Source of the DNA: Acidiferrobacteraceae bacterium
GTDB lineage: Bacteria > Pseudomonadota > Gammaproteobacteria > Arenicellales > UBA868
Length of the DNA: 33,570 bases
Reading direction: 5' to 3'
Assembly: GCA_002726415.1 (NCBI GenBank)
Contig: PBSU01000057.1
Span: forward strand, 1 to 33,570
Shown: positions 1 to 9,236 of the stretch, one piece after another
How positions within the stretch are numbered: position 1 is the first letter of the stretch
How the letters are laid out: each line of letters starts with the position of its first letter
Made by a program: the position numbers and the translations under genes
Notes under the pieces: model-generated
What the model was told of the DNA's origin: nothing
What the model saw: the letters and a program-made list of their open reading frames with translations, nothing else
The model's database searches: none

Positions 1-44
1 ACCGTGCTCATAATTAAAGCAACAATAAACAGAAGGAGGATTCT

Positions 45-1031
45 GTGAAGAAAAGAACATTAAAAGCACTGGTCGTATCGACCATCGCCGCCACGGCAGT
101 AGGTGTTGGCGCGCCAGCAGCAGCCGAGAAGTGGGATATGCCGATGGCCTACTCGGACAGCAACTTCCATACGCAAAATGGCAAGGCATTTGCCGAAGCC
201 GTCAACGTCGCGACCGGTGGCAAGCTCGAGATTGTGGTGCATGGCGGTGGCTCGCTGTTCAAAGGTAACGAGATCAAGCGTGCCGTGCAGACCGGCCAGG
301 CACCTATCGGTGAACGGTTGTTATCGGCACACCAGAACGAAAGTGCGATTTTCGGCGTGGACTCCGTGCCATTTCTGGCGACCTCGTTCGAGGCCTCAGA
401 TAAATTGTGGCAGGCCGCTCGACCGACCGTAGAAAAGACGCTGGCCGAGCAGAATCTGGTGCTGCTTTATGCCGTACCGTGGCCGCCGCAGGGTCTGTAT
501 TTCAACAAGGAAGTGAACTCGACGGCCGATTCCAAGGGCGTGAAATTCCGCTCTTATAACGCTGCGACTGCGCGGGTGGCCGAACTGATGGGTATGTTGC
601 CGGTGCAGATCGAAGCCGCCGAACTGGTGCAGGCACTGGCCACCGGTGTGGCCGAGGCTTTTGTCTCCTCCGGTTCGACCGGTTATGACCGCAAAGTCTG
701 GGAGCACCTGTCACATTTTTACGAGGTGAATGCCTGGTTGCCGCGCAACTATGTCTTCGTTAATAAGCAGGCCTGGGATGCAATCGATGCCGATACGCAG
801 AATATCGTCAAGGGTATGGCCATGCTGGCCGAGCGTGCCGGGACCACCAAGTCACAGCAGTTGAGTGGCTGGTACCTGACCCAGTTGGCAGCCAACGGCA
901 TGAACGTGCAACCGGCCGGGGACGAACTGCGTGGGGAACTCGAAGCGATTGGCGCCACCATGTCCGGTGAGTGGATGGAAGCCGCCGGTGCTGAGGGTAA
1001 AGCCATCGTAGACGCCTACAAGGCTATGTAA
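45..1031 (+). CDS. dctP: TRAP transporter solute-binding subunit (DctP family)
   Basis: GTG start with AGGAGGA just upstream (34-40); N-terminal signal peptide ending AAAEKWDMPMAY; DctP-like FNKEVNSTADSKGVKFRSYN...LATGVAEAFVSSGSTGYDRKVWEHL; followed by DctQ and DctM genes. Confidence 0.93.
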   Translation: MKKRTLKALVVSTIAATAVGVGAPAAAEKWDMPMAYSDSNFHTQNGKAFAEAVNVATGGKLEIVVHGGGSLFKGNEIKRAVQTGQAPIGERLLSAHQNESAIFGVDSVPFLATSFEASDKLWQAARPTVEKTLAEQNLVLLYAVPWPPQGLYFNKEVNSTADSKGVKFRSYNAATARVAELMGMLPVQIEAAELVQALATGVAEAFVSSGSTGYDRKVWEHLSHFYEVNAWLPRNYVFVNKQAWDAIDADTQNIVKGMAMLAERAGTTKSQQLSGWYLTQLAANGMNVQPAGDELRGELEAIGATMSGEWMEAAGAEGKAIVDAYKAM

Positions 1032-1092
1032 ACTGCCAGTGTGCGGGGCCGGCGTGGATGCTGGCCTCGCACCTGGCCTCTTGCTTTTACCT

Positions 1093-1611
1093 ATGAAAGC
1101 GCACCCGTTGCGGCGCGCCCTGGATGGGGTGTACTACGCGGCCGGTATGTTGGCGGCAGTATTTCTGTTGGCACTGCTGAGCATTATCGTGCTGCAGATG
1201 GCGGCACGGTGGACGGGGCAGGTGTTTCCCGGCTCCACCAATTACGCCGGTTACTGCATGGCCGCCATGTCTTTTCTGGCACTGGCTTACGCACTCAATC
1301 ATGGGGCGCATATTCGAGTACGGTTACTGTTGACCCGGTTGGGTCGCTTTCGCCGCTTGGGCGAATTATGGTGTTATGGCATCGGTGGTGCGTTATCAGT
1401 GTATTTCTGCTACTACGCAATCAAGGCTACCTACTGGTCGCACCTGTTAAATGATGTTTCGCAGGGGCAGGATGCGACGCCGATGTGGGTTCCACAGTTG
1501 TCGATGGCCATCGGCACCTTGATCTTTGCTCTGTCGATGGTCGACCGCTTTGTCAGTATCCTGTTGTTCGGTTTTGATGAATCCGCCGAAAAAAATAACG
1601 TCGTGGGGTGA
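1093..1611 (+). CDS. dctQ: TRAP transporter small permease (DctQ family)
   Basis: Small four-TM protein between DctP and DctM. The ORF track opens at GTG 1039, but ATG 1093 (MKAHPLRRALDGVYYAAG) gives a more typical DctQ N-terminus. Confidence 0.85.
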   Translation: MKAHPLRRALDGVYYAAGMLAAVFLLALLSIIVLQMAARWTGQVFPGSTNYAGYCMAAMSFLALAYALNHGAHIRVRLLLTRLGRFRRLGELWCYGIGGALSVYFCYYAIKATYWSHLLNDVSQGQDATPMWVPQLSMAIGTLIFALSMVDRFVSILLFGFDESAEKNNVVG

Positions 1612-1623
1612 ATTGAAAATCGT

Positions 1624-2937
1624 ATGGAACATTTTGCCCTGACTGCTATTTTTCTGTTCACCCTGTTCCTGCTTTTGGGAACCGGAGTGTGGGTGGGCCT
1701 GGCCCTGCTCGGGGTGGCCTTCGTCGGTATGGAGCTCTTTACGACGCGCCCCGGTGGCGATGCGATGATCACCACGATCTGGACTACGGCTTCGAGCTGG
1801 TCGCTGACGGCACTGCCGTTGTTTATCTGGATGGGCGAGATTCTCTACCGTACCCGGTTGTCCGAGGATATGTTCCGGGGCTTAAGCCCGTGGATGGCCA
1901 AATTGCCTGGGGGGCTGGTGCATACAAATATCGCCGGCTGCACTGTATTTGCGGCAGTGTCGGGCTCGTCGGCGGCTACGTTGACCACGGTGGGCAAGAT
2001 GTCGATCCCCGAGCTGCGAAAACGCGGCTATCCTGAGCACATGGTGATCGGGACACTGGCCGGGTCTGCCACGCTCGGCTTGATGATTCCGCCCTCGCTG
2101 ACGCTGATTGTTTATGGTGTCACCATCAACGAATCGATCTCGAAACTTTTTATTGCCGGCATTCTGCCGGGGCTCACGCTGGCACTGCTGTTCATGGCCT
2201 ACGTAGCAGGGTGGTCATTCTTGCGGCCCCAAGAAGTACCGCCGCCGGAACCCCGAATTTCCTTTTCCCAGAAACTGGCTGAGTCACGTTTTCTGATCCC
2301 GGTGTTGCTGTTGGTGTCTTTTGTGATTGGCTCGATGTATCTGGGTTGGGCAACCGCGACCGAGGCTGCCTCATTTGGTGTCATCGGTTCGCTGATACTG
2401 GCATTGGGCCAGGGATCGCTGACACGCGAGACTTTTGTTCAAAGCCTGCTGGGGGCGTTGCGCACCTCGTGCATGATCGCGTTGATTCTTGCCGGGGCGG
2501 CTTTCCTGTCATTGTCGATGGGATTTACCGGCTTACCGCGAGCGCTGGCAGAGTGGATCGCATCGCTGGGTCTGACGCCTACTGTGCTGATTGTGTCACT
2601 GATGTTCTTTTATATTGTGATCGGCTGTTTTCTTGATGGCATTTCATCGGTGGTGCTGACCATGGCCGTGGTCGAGCCCATGATCCGGGCTGCGGGCATC
2701 GACGTCATCTGGTTTGGGATCTTTATCGTAGTCGTGGTCGAGATGGCGCAGATCACACCGCCGATCGGCTTTAACCTGTTTGTGCTTCAGGGCATGACCG
2801 GTCACGAGATGAACTACCTGGCGAAGGTGGCATTGCCCATGTTTGCCATGATGGTGGTAATGGTCTTTATTCTCATTGCTTTCCCGGATCTGGCCACCTA
2901 TCTGCCTGATAGCATGCGCACGCGGCCCGGGGGTTGA
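1624..2937 (+). CDS. dctM: TRAP transporter large permease (DctM family)
   Basis: 437-aa hydrophobic protein with DctM-type stretches (GSSAATLTTVGKMSIPELRKRGY, ATLGLMIPPSLTLIVYGV, QITPPIGFNLFVLQGM). Confidence 0.94.
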   Translation: MEHFALTAIFLFTLFLLLGTGVWVGLALLGVAFVGMELFTTRPGGDAMITTIWTTASSWSLTALPLFIWMGEILYRTRLSEDMFRGLSPWMAKLPGGLVHTNIAGCTVFAAVSGSSAATLTTVGKMSIPELRKRGYPEHMVIGTLAGSATLGLMIPPSLTLIVYGVTINESISKLFIAGILPGLTLALLFMAYVAGWSFLRPQEVPPPEPRISFSQKLAESRFLIPVLLLVSFVIGSMYLGWATATEAASFGVIGSLILALGQGSLTRETFVQSLLGALRTSCMIALILAGAAFLSLSMGFTGLPRALAEWIASLGLTPTVLIVSLMFFYIVIGCFLDGISSVVLTMAVVEPMIRAAGIDVIWFGIFIVVVVEMAQITPPIGFNLFVLQGMTGHEMNYLAKVALPMFAMMVVMVFILIAFPDLATYLPDSMRTRPGG

Positions 2938-3240
2938 CCATAAATCACCAGCCTACGCCCCTTATTTGACCCCGTCTGGCCGCCCCTATTTTGGAAAAAT
3001 GACGGCTGTGATCGAATCATCATGTATATGACAAGATAAACAGTAACTTAATAAGAAAATATGATGATCAGAAACAGCAAACCTTATTGGCCCCACTTTC
3101 AACACTGCGGTAACGTTGACCCCGTTCACCCGTGGCAAGGGCCTGACTCAAGAAAGCGAACCAATGGTTAGGTGACAAGAAATTTGTGCGTCACGGGTGT
3201 TCTTATCGTTAACCAATAACCCAGAGGTGGAGAGAGGAAA

Positions 3241-4212
3241 ATGATCAAACGCAAAATGTTTATGCCGTTGCTCGTATTGGTGAGCTCCGCGGCCGTGTTC
3301 ATGGCGGGGCCGGTGCAGGCCTGGGCGCCAAAAAAGCCAGTCGACTTTGTCATCATGGCTGGCAAGGGTGGTGGCGCCGATAAGATGGCGCGCCTGATGC
3401 AGACGGTAATTGAGAAGCACGGTTTTTCGAGCAAGCCTTTTGTGCCTATTAACAAGCCCGGTGGTTCCGGTGCCGAGGCACTGATGCATATGAAGAGTAA
3501 GCAGGGTGACAACCACACCGTGATGGTAACCCTGAACAGCTTCTATACCACGCCACTGCGTCAGCCAGGACTGGATGTGGACATCTCAACCTTTACCCCT
3601 GTTGGACGTATGGCTGAGGATACCTTCCTGTTGTGGGTCAACGTAGATTCGGGTATCACGAACGTGGATGAGTTTGTGGCGGCGGCCAAAGCGGCGGGTA
3701 ACCAGTGGATTATGGCCGGCACCGGCAAAGGCCAGGAAGATCAGTTACTGACAACCTTCCTCAACCAGGCTTATGGTCTGAGTATCAAGTACGTGCCGTT
3801 TAAAGGTGGTGGCCGTGTGGCCAAGGAACTGGCGGGCAATCACTGTAACTCGACGGTAAACAACCCGTCCGAGCAGTTGGGCTTTTATGAAGCTGGCAAA
3901 ACCCGCGCCATCGCGTCGTTTACCCCAACGCGGTTGCCACTGTTTCCAGATGCACCGACCTTCCGTGAGCTTGGCAAAGACTACGTGTACTTCATGCAGC
4001 GCTCGGTTGTGGGCGCCCCGGGTATGAGTGACGAAGCGGCTGCCTACTATCGCGATGTATTCGCCCGTGTGTATGCCAGCGATGAGTGGCAGGCCTACAT
4101 GAAGAAGAAGAGCCTCCAGGGTGGGTTCCTGACAGGCCCCAAGTTGAAATCCTACTGGGCGCGTGAGAAAGCGATTCACAAAGTGATCCTCAAAGATATC
4201 GGAGAGATCTGA
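3241..4212 (+). CDS. tctC: Tripartite tricarboxylate transporter (TTT) substrate-binding protein, TctC/Bug family
   Basis: Signal peptide (...AGPVQAW), KKPVDFVIMAGKGGGADKMAR...INKPGGSGAEAL, TRLPLFPDAPTFRELG; preceded by GGAGAGAGG and followed by TctB/TctA genes. Confidence 0.9.
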   Translation: MIKRKMFMPLLVLVSSAAVFMAGPVQAWAPKKPVDFVIMAGKGGGADKMARLMQTVIEKHGFSSKPFVPINKPGGSGAEALMHMKSKQGDNHTVMVTLNSFYTTPLRQPGLDVDISTFTPVGRMAEDTFLLWVNVDSGITNVDEFVAAAKAAGNQWIMAGTGKGQEDQLLTTFLNQAYGLSIKYVPFKGGGRVAKELAGNHCNSTVNNPSEQLGFYEAGKTRAIASFTPTRLPLFPDAPTFRELGKDYVYFMQRSVVGAPGMSDEAAAYYRDVFARVYASDEWQAYMKKKSLQGGFLTGPKLKSYWAREKAIHKVILKDIGEI

Positions 4213-4249
4213 TAGCGCGTTCTTTTGTTTAAAGCAGCAGGGGACTGCT

Positions 4250-4747
4250 GTGCGTAGAGCCGAATTCCTGATGGCCCTTATGCTTGGGGTCTTTTCGGTT
4301 TACCTGATGGTCAAGAGTGCGGAACTCCCCATCGGCTGGATCCCTGATGAAGGGCCAGGCGGTGGGGCGTTTCCTTTCTGGCTGGCGGCGGGTATGTTGG
4401 GTTGCTGCATCTGGACGCTAGTGCGTTGGTTCACCCGCCAGAGCCCGCCTGCCCGATCAACGGAACCTTATCTCAATCCAGCAGCTCGTGGCCTGGTGGT
4501 AGCGGTGGGGGTATCGCTGACGCTGATGCTGGGCGCGGTACACATCATCGGCATGTATTTCGCGGTACCGCTGTTCCTGATTTACTACATTCGTTTTCTG
4601 GGTCGCCACAGGTGGCCGTTGACGTTGTCGGTCGCGGTGCTGGCCCCGGTGGTGAGTTTCTTTTTCTTTGAGATCGCGCTGCGTATTACCCTGCCCAAGG
4701 GCTATTCCGAGCCCTTGTTCTACCCGTTGTACGATCTTTTCCTGTGA
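4250..4747 (+). CDS. tctB: TTT transporter small permease (TctB family)
   Basis: 165-aa four-TM protein between tctC and tctA; EGPGGGAFPFWLA typical of TctB. Confidence 0.85.
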   Translation: MRRAEFLMALMLGVFSVYLMVKSAELPIGWIPDEGPGGGAFPFWLAAGMLGCCIWTLVRWFTRQSPPARSTEPYLNPAARGLVVAVGVSLTLMLGAVHIIGMYFAVPLFLIYYIRFLGRHRWPLTLSVAVLAPVVSFFFFEIALRITLPKGYSEPLFYPLYDLFL

Positions 4748-4753
4748 GGCGAT

Positions 4754-6262
4754 ATGGAGATTCTTGAGCTGCTGGGCCAGGGTTTTGGCATCGCTTTGCA
4801 GCCACTTAACCTGGGCCTGGTGATCCTCGGTTGCGCGTTGGGGCTTTTTATCGGTGCGATGCCGGGCCTGGGCTCGGTCAACGGGGTCGCGATTTTGTTG
4901 CCGATGACCTTTCTGGTACCTCCCACCGGTGCGATCATCTTTCTGGCCGCCATTTACTACGGCGCCATGTATGGCGGGGCTATTTCCTCGATCATGCTGG
5001 GTATTCCCGGTGCTTCTACTGCTGTGGCGACCACTTTCGATGGGCGCCCGCTGGCACTTGCCGGCAAGGCAGATCAGGCGCTGATCACGGCGGCCGGTGC
5101 CTCGTTTATTGGCGGCACCATATCGATCGTATTATTTACCCTGTTTGCACCACCTTTGGCCGAGGTGGCGCTGGCTTTTGGCGCCGCAGAAGAATTTGCC
5201 CTGATGATGCTGGCCTTTGCCACTTTTGTGGGCTTGGGCGGAGATGACATCCCCAAGACGCTGTTCTCGATCTTTATCGGCCTGGCCTTAAGTGCGGTCG
5301 GGCTGGATATCATCAGTGGTGAGCCGCGGCTGATTTTTGGCGGACTGCCCGGATTTTTTCATGGCATCCATTTTCTGGTGCTGGCCATTGGAATCTACGG
5401 CATCGGCGAAATGCTCTGGACCATCGAATCCAGCCACGATGGGGTCAAGGTCTCACAGGCCTCTTTTGGTCTGGGTCGTATCCTCACCCACTTGAAAGGT
5501 TTAAAGGGCTCGATCAAGGCCAGCGTAATGGGCTCGTTCCTGGGGTATTTCGTGGGCATCTTGCCTGCAGCCGGGGCCACCCCGGGCTCGATCATGGCCT
5601 ACGGTGCTGCCAAGACCATGTCCCGGAATCCGGATTCTTTCGGCAAGGGCAACGTTGAGGGTGTTGCTGCACCCGAATCTGCCAACAATGCGGCCAGTAC
5701 GGGCTCTATGTTGCCCATGCTGACGTTGGGCATACCGGGTTCGCCGACGACAGCGATCCTGCTGGGTGGGATGGTGATCTGGGGCCTTGAGCCCGGGCCG
5801 ATGCTGTTTATCGAGCACCAGAGTTTTGTCTGGGGGCTGATCGCCAGTCTATACGTGGCCAATGTATTTGCCATGCTGATCAACCTGGCGTTTATTCCGG
5901 CGTTTATCGCAGTGCTGCGCATGCCCTTTACTATTCTGGCGCCGATTATTTTCGTGCTGTGTGTCGTAGGGGGATTTGCCCCTACCCAGGATATGCACGA
6001 TGTCTGGTTGATCCTGATTTTCGGGGTGGTGGGTTATCTGATGCGCAAACTGGATTACCCACTGGCACCAGCGGTGCTCGCTATCGTGCTCGGCCCGCTG
6101 GCTGAGACTTCGATGCGCCAGGCACTGCTGATGAGTGATGGTAGTTTGATGGTCTTTATTGAGCGGCCGATCTCCGGCCCGATCATGGGTGTTGCCATCG
6201 TGCTTTTCCTGTTGCCGATAGTCAAGCTGCTGCACCAGCGTCGCGCCCGGGCATCTGCCTGA
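4754..6262 (+). CDS. tctA: TTT transporter large permease (TctA family)
   Basis: 502 aa; GAMPGLGSVNGVAILLPMTF, YYGAMYGGAISSIMLGIPG, GILPAAGATPGSIMAYGAAK, LTLGIPGSPTTAILLGGM are TctA signatures. Confidence 0.95.
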   Translation: MEILELLGQGFGIALQPLNLGLVILGCALGLFIGAMPGLGSVNGVAILLPMTFLVPPTGAIIFLAAIYYGAMYGGAISSIMLGIPGASTAVATTFDGRPLALAGKADQALITAAGASFIGGTISIVLFTLFAPPLAEVALAFGAAEEFALMMLAFATFVGLGGDDIPKTLFSIFIGLALSAVGLDIISGEPRLIFGGLPGFFHGIHFLVLAIGIYGIGEMLWTIESSHDGVKVSQASFGLGRILTHLKGLKGSIKASVMGSFLGYFVGILPAAGATPGSIMAYGAAKTMSRNPDSFGKGNVEGVAAPESANNAASTGSMLPMLTLGIPGSPTTAILLGGMVIWGLEPGPMLFIEHQSFVWGLIASLYVANVFAMLINLAFIPAFIAVLRMPFTILAPIIFVLCVVGGFAPTQDMHDVWLILIFGVVGYLMRKLDYPLAPAVLAIVLGPLAETSMRQALLMSDGSLMVFIERPISGPIMGVAIVLFLLPIVKLLHQRRARASA

Positions 6263-6284
6263 AGTGTGTACCGCTGCTCCGGTC

Positions 6285-6425
6285 ATGGCAGCAAAAAAGA
6301 AAAAGCAACCTAAAGCGCGCAACCCGGTTGCGCGTCATGCGCACAAGTTCAACAAACCAGCCGTACACCGCGATCGTAAGCACTATCAACGCAAGCCCCC
6401 GGCGGGGGATATCGAGGAACAGTAG
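6285..6425 (+). CDS. Short highly basic protein (46 aa), function unknown
   Basis: Hand translation: MAAKKKKQPKARNPVARHAHKFNKPAVHRDRKHYQRKPPAGDIEEQ*. Lies between tctA and the amidase and is below the ORF-track length cutoff. NPVARHxxKFNKxxVHxDRK resembles small basic gammaproteobacterial proteins I recall, but this is unverified. Confidence 0.5.
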   Translation: MAAKKKKQPKARNPVARHAHKFNKPAVHRDRKHYQRKPPAGDIEEQ

Positions 6426-6497
6426 TGCATCACACTTGAGCACGGCGTTACACTTTCGATACCAGAATCGGTTTGGCTTGAAGCAAAGGAGAGACGA

Positions 6498-7916
6498 ATG
6501 ACTGAAGCACTCTGGCAGTTAAGCGCTTGCGAGGCAGCGCAGGGAATCCGCGACAAACGCTTCACCAGTGAGGCGCTGGTGGAGTCCGTGACGCAACGCA
6601 TGGCGGCGCATAATCCACGCCTTAACGCCGTGGTCTTAGACCTGACTGAAGAAGCGCTGATACAGGCAAGAGTGGCTGATGCGTGTGTCAAAGCCCAAGA
6701 GGCAACCGGGCCCCTGCATGGCGTCCCGGTCACTATTAAGTCCAACATTGATGTGAAGGGTCAGCCGACCCCCAACGGATTGCCCGCTTTTGCCGATCTT
6801 ATTGCGCCGGATGATTCGCCGGTGGTTACCAACCTGAAAAGAGCGGGTGCCATCATCGTCGGGCGGACCAACACGCCAGAGCTTTCGATGCGCCTGACCA
6901 CCGATAATCCGTTGCATGGGCGTACCTACAACCCCTGGGATGACCAAGCCAGCCCCGGAGGTTCATCGGGGGGCGCGTCATCCGCTGGTGCCGCAGGGTT
7001 CGGCCCGATTCACCACGGTAATGATATTGGTGGCTCCTTGCGTTGTCCGGCTTTTAACTGCGGTCTATCGACAGTCAAGCCCACTTTCGGCCGGGTCCCG
7101 ACCTACATGCCCTCGGCACCTGAAGAGCGTGGCATGCTGGCCCAGTTGATTTCGGTGCAGGGCGCGATCTGTCGCGAGGTGCGTGATGTGCGTCTTGCAC
7201 TCAAGATCATGTCTGGCGCCGATGCGCGTGATCCCTTCTGGATGCCGGTGCCTTTTGATGATTGGCCGGGTGAGACCGGTCCGATCCGGGTTGGAGTCAC
7301 AACAGAATCCTATGGTCATCCTCTGCACCCACAAATCGCGCAGGCAGTGGATCGAGCTGCTGGTTATTTATCCGACGCAGGCTACACAGTAGAGCCGGTT
7401 ACCACCCCGTCTGTGGATGACGCCGCAAAGGCGTGGTTCGTGTACCTAGGTGCCGAGCTTGAGACCTTCCTCATGCCGTTGGCGCGCGAACACGGTAGCG
7501 AAACGATCCAACAGATTTTTGAGTGGTACTTTCAGATAGGCGAGGTCGCTGATGCGGCGGATTATCGTAAAGGCATCAAGGAGCGCACCGCTATGACCCG
7601 TCAGTGGAACGAATTTCTCGAGCAGACCCCGCTGGTGCTGGCACCATATTTTCTACAGCCCACCCCAGATTGGGATTGTGATGCAAAAAGTTTTGCCGGC
7701 ACGCGTGATGTTTTCAATGCGGGAATCTACAGTACCGGCATTAACTGGGTGAGCCTGCCAGCCGGAGTTACCCCCATCGGTATGATTGATGGCCGTCCAG
7801 CGGGTGTACAGCTGATCGGCCGGCGTTACCGTGAGGATATGATCCTCGATGCCATGGCGGCGATAGAGGCGCGGGTCGGCGTGTTGACCCACCAGCTCTG
7901 GGCGTGCGAGAACTGA
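6498..7916 (+). CDS. Amidase (amidase signature family)
   Basis: Amidase signature with catalytic Lys (VPVTIKSNIDVKG) and SPGGSSGGASSAGAAGFGPIHHGNDIGGSLRCPAFNCG; C-terminal GVTPIGMIDGRPAGVQLIGRRYREDMIL; AAAGGAGAG upstream. Confidence 0.93.
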   Translation: MTEALWQLSACEAAQGIRDKRFTSEALVESVTQRMAAHNPRLNAVVLDLTEEALIQARVADACVKAQEATGPLHGVPVTIKSNIDVKGQPTPNGLPAFADLIAPDDSPVVTNLKRAGAIIVGRTNTPELSMRLTTDNPLHGRTYNPWDDQASPGGSSGGASSAGAAGFGPIHHGNDIGGSLRCPAFNCGLSTVKPTFGRVPTYMPSAPEERGMLAQLISVQGAICREVRDVRLALKIMSGADARDPFWMPVPFDDWPGETGPIRVGVTTESYGHPLHPQIAQAVDRAAGYLSDAGYTVEPVTTPSVDDAAKAWFVYLGAELETFLMPLAREHGSETIQQIFEWYFQIGEVADAADYRKGIKERTAMTRQWNEFLEQTPLVLAPYFLQPTPDWDCDAKSFAGTRDVFNAGIYSTGINWVSLPAGVTPIGMIDGRPAGVQLIGRRYREDMILDAMAAIEARVGVLTHQLWACEN

Positions 7917-7917
7917 T

Positions 7918-8325
7918 TTAACGTGCGTTGTTCTCTAAGGTATCGATGCGGTGAGTTTGAAACTCGGCTGGAGAGGTGAATTCGATCAGTTCCAGATCGT
8001 CTGAACAGGCGAGTTCGTCGTGGACAATGCCGGCCCGCTGCAGGCAGCTGTCGCCGGCACGGAAAGTGAACTCGCCTTGCCCTTCATAGGTAAAGCGAAC
8101 CCACCCCTTGAGCACGTAGATCATCTGAAACTGAAGATCATGTACGTGCAGTCCGGTATGGGGAAACTCAGTCACCGGTTTTTTAACGCGAATGACATGC
8201 GCCCTGTAGGCGCCGTTGGTCGCTTCACTGATGCCCAGATCGCGGTACTCAAAAAAATTTCTTAAGCCTTCTCGCCAAGTTGCGTCTGCTGCACGTGCGG
8301 TACAGAATTTTTGTTGGTGATTCAT
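7918..8325 (-). CDS. Cupin-domain protein
   Basis: 135 aa; HTGLHVHDLQFQMIYVLKGWVRFTYEGQGEFTFRAGDSCLQRAGIVHDE is a conserved-barrel cupin motif. Confidence 0.8.
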   Translation of the reverse strand: MNHQQKFCTARAADATWREGLRNFFEYRDLGISEATNGAYRAHVIRVKKPVTEFPHTGLHVHDLQFQMIYVLKGWVRFTYEGQGEFTFRAGDSCLQRAGIVHDELACSDDLELIEFTSPAEFQTHRIDTLENNAR

Positions 8326-8541
8326 GGAGCTCCCTTTTGTGTGGTAACCGTGTCGCTTAATCTGGCTGTGCCTTTCGCTGGTAAGAAGGGCAGTAGGGCA
8401 CAGTCCTCACCGGTTTCGCAAGGATGACCTTGGGTCGGGCATTGGGGGGCAGCTAATTAACCCTCTGTAATAATGAGGTAAATAACTCAATAGTTGGGCA
8501 CTGTCCTTGAAAGTGAAGGCGACTGACCACATTTAACCGTT

Positions 8542-8772
8542 ATGGGAAAAGCCCAACCGGCCCCGACCGAAAAACCGACCGTGCGCCCGGCTGTCACACA
8601 GGCAGCGATACTGCGTGATGCCGTGATGACGGCGTATTCGATCACCGGCAGTCTGTCGGCAGCGACCGTGCTCTGTTCAAGCCTGGTAGATGAAGACGTG
8701 CCCGAACAGCTCCAGGCCGGGGCTGTCTTATCTCGGCTGCATCACATTGCGATGCGTCGGCCCAAGCACTGA
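8542..8772 (+). CDS. Hypothetical small protein (76 aa)
   Basis: Open frame between two reverse-strand cupin genes; no family recognised. Confidence 0.4.
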   Translation: MGKAQPAPTEKPTVRPAVTQAAILRDAVMTAYSITGSLSAATVLCSSLVDEDVPEQLQAGAVLSRLHHIAMRRPKH

Positions 8773-8782
8773 GCGACACCGA

Positions 8783-9127
8783 TCAGCGAATCATGTAGAC
8801 CTTCTTGAGGGTCTTCGTAACCCGGCAGGTACCACTCCAGCCGGCTGGGAAAAATGCGATCGTATCGGCCCTGATCTGGGTGATCTGGCCATCCTCATTC
8901 TCGTAACGGGCTTCTCCTTCGAGGAAGTGGCAGAACTCATCACGTTCGACCCGGCAGGGCCAGTGTCCCGGCGTGCATTCCCAGTAGCCACACTCGGACT
9001 GGCCGCTTTCCCCTTTATGCAGCAAGGTGCCCTGGGTATGTGAAGCACCATCGATTAGGTCAGGTGGCGCACCCCAATCTGTGAGTTCACGAGCCTTGAG
9101 GGGCTCTCTTAGTAGTGCGATTTTCAT
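8783..9127 (-). CDS. Cupin-domain protein (DUF861/Cupin_3-like)
   Basis: Track ORF trimmed to ATG at 9127 (MKIALLREPLKARELTDWG...). ECGYWECTPGHWPCRVERDEFCHFLEGEARYENEDGQ...FFPAGWSGTCRVTKTLKKVYMIR matches the Cupin_3 pattern. Confidence 0.82.
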   Translation of the reverse strand: MKIALLREPLKARELTDWGAPPDLIDGASHTQGTLLHKGESGQSECGYWECTPGHWPCRVERDEFCHFLEGEARYENEDGQITQIRADTIAFFPAGWSGTCRVTKTLKKVYMIR

Positions 9128-9236
9128 GTTCTGTCCCTGTGCGATGAATAAGCCCGGTGTCTCATGGTTGCACCTGGCGTTCAGGTACCGATAATGCCCT
9201 GGCCGGGCCAAAGCGTCATCCTGCCTTTAGACTGAT

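Noticed and set aside
5849-6322. 157-aa minus-strand ORF opposite tctA
   Set aside because: Low-complexity His/Gln-rich translation antisense to a clear tctA; shadow ORF.
7914-7920. Convergent amidase/cupin stop codons one base apart, considered as a terminator or regulatory site
   Set aside because: Tight convergent gene ends are common; no hairpin visible around the junction.
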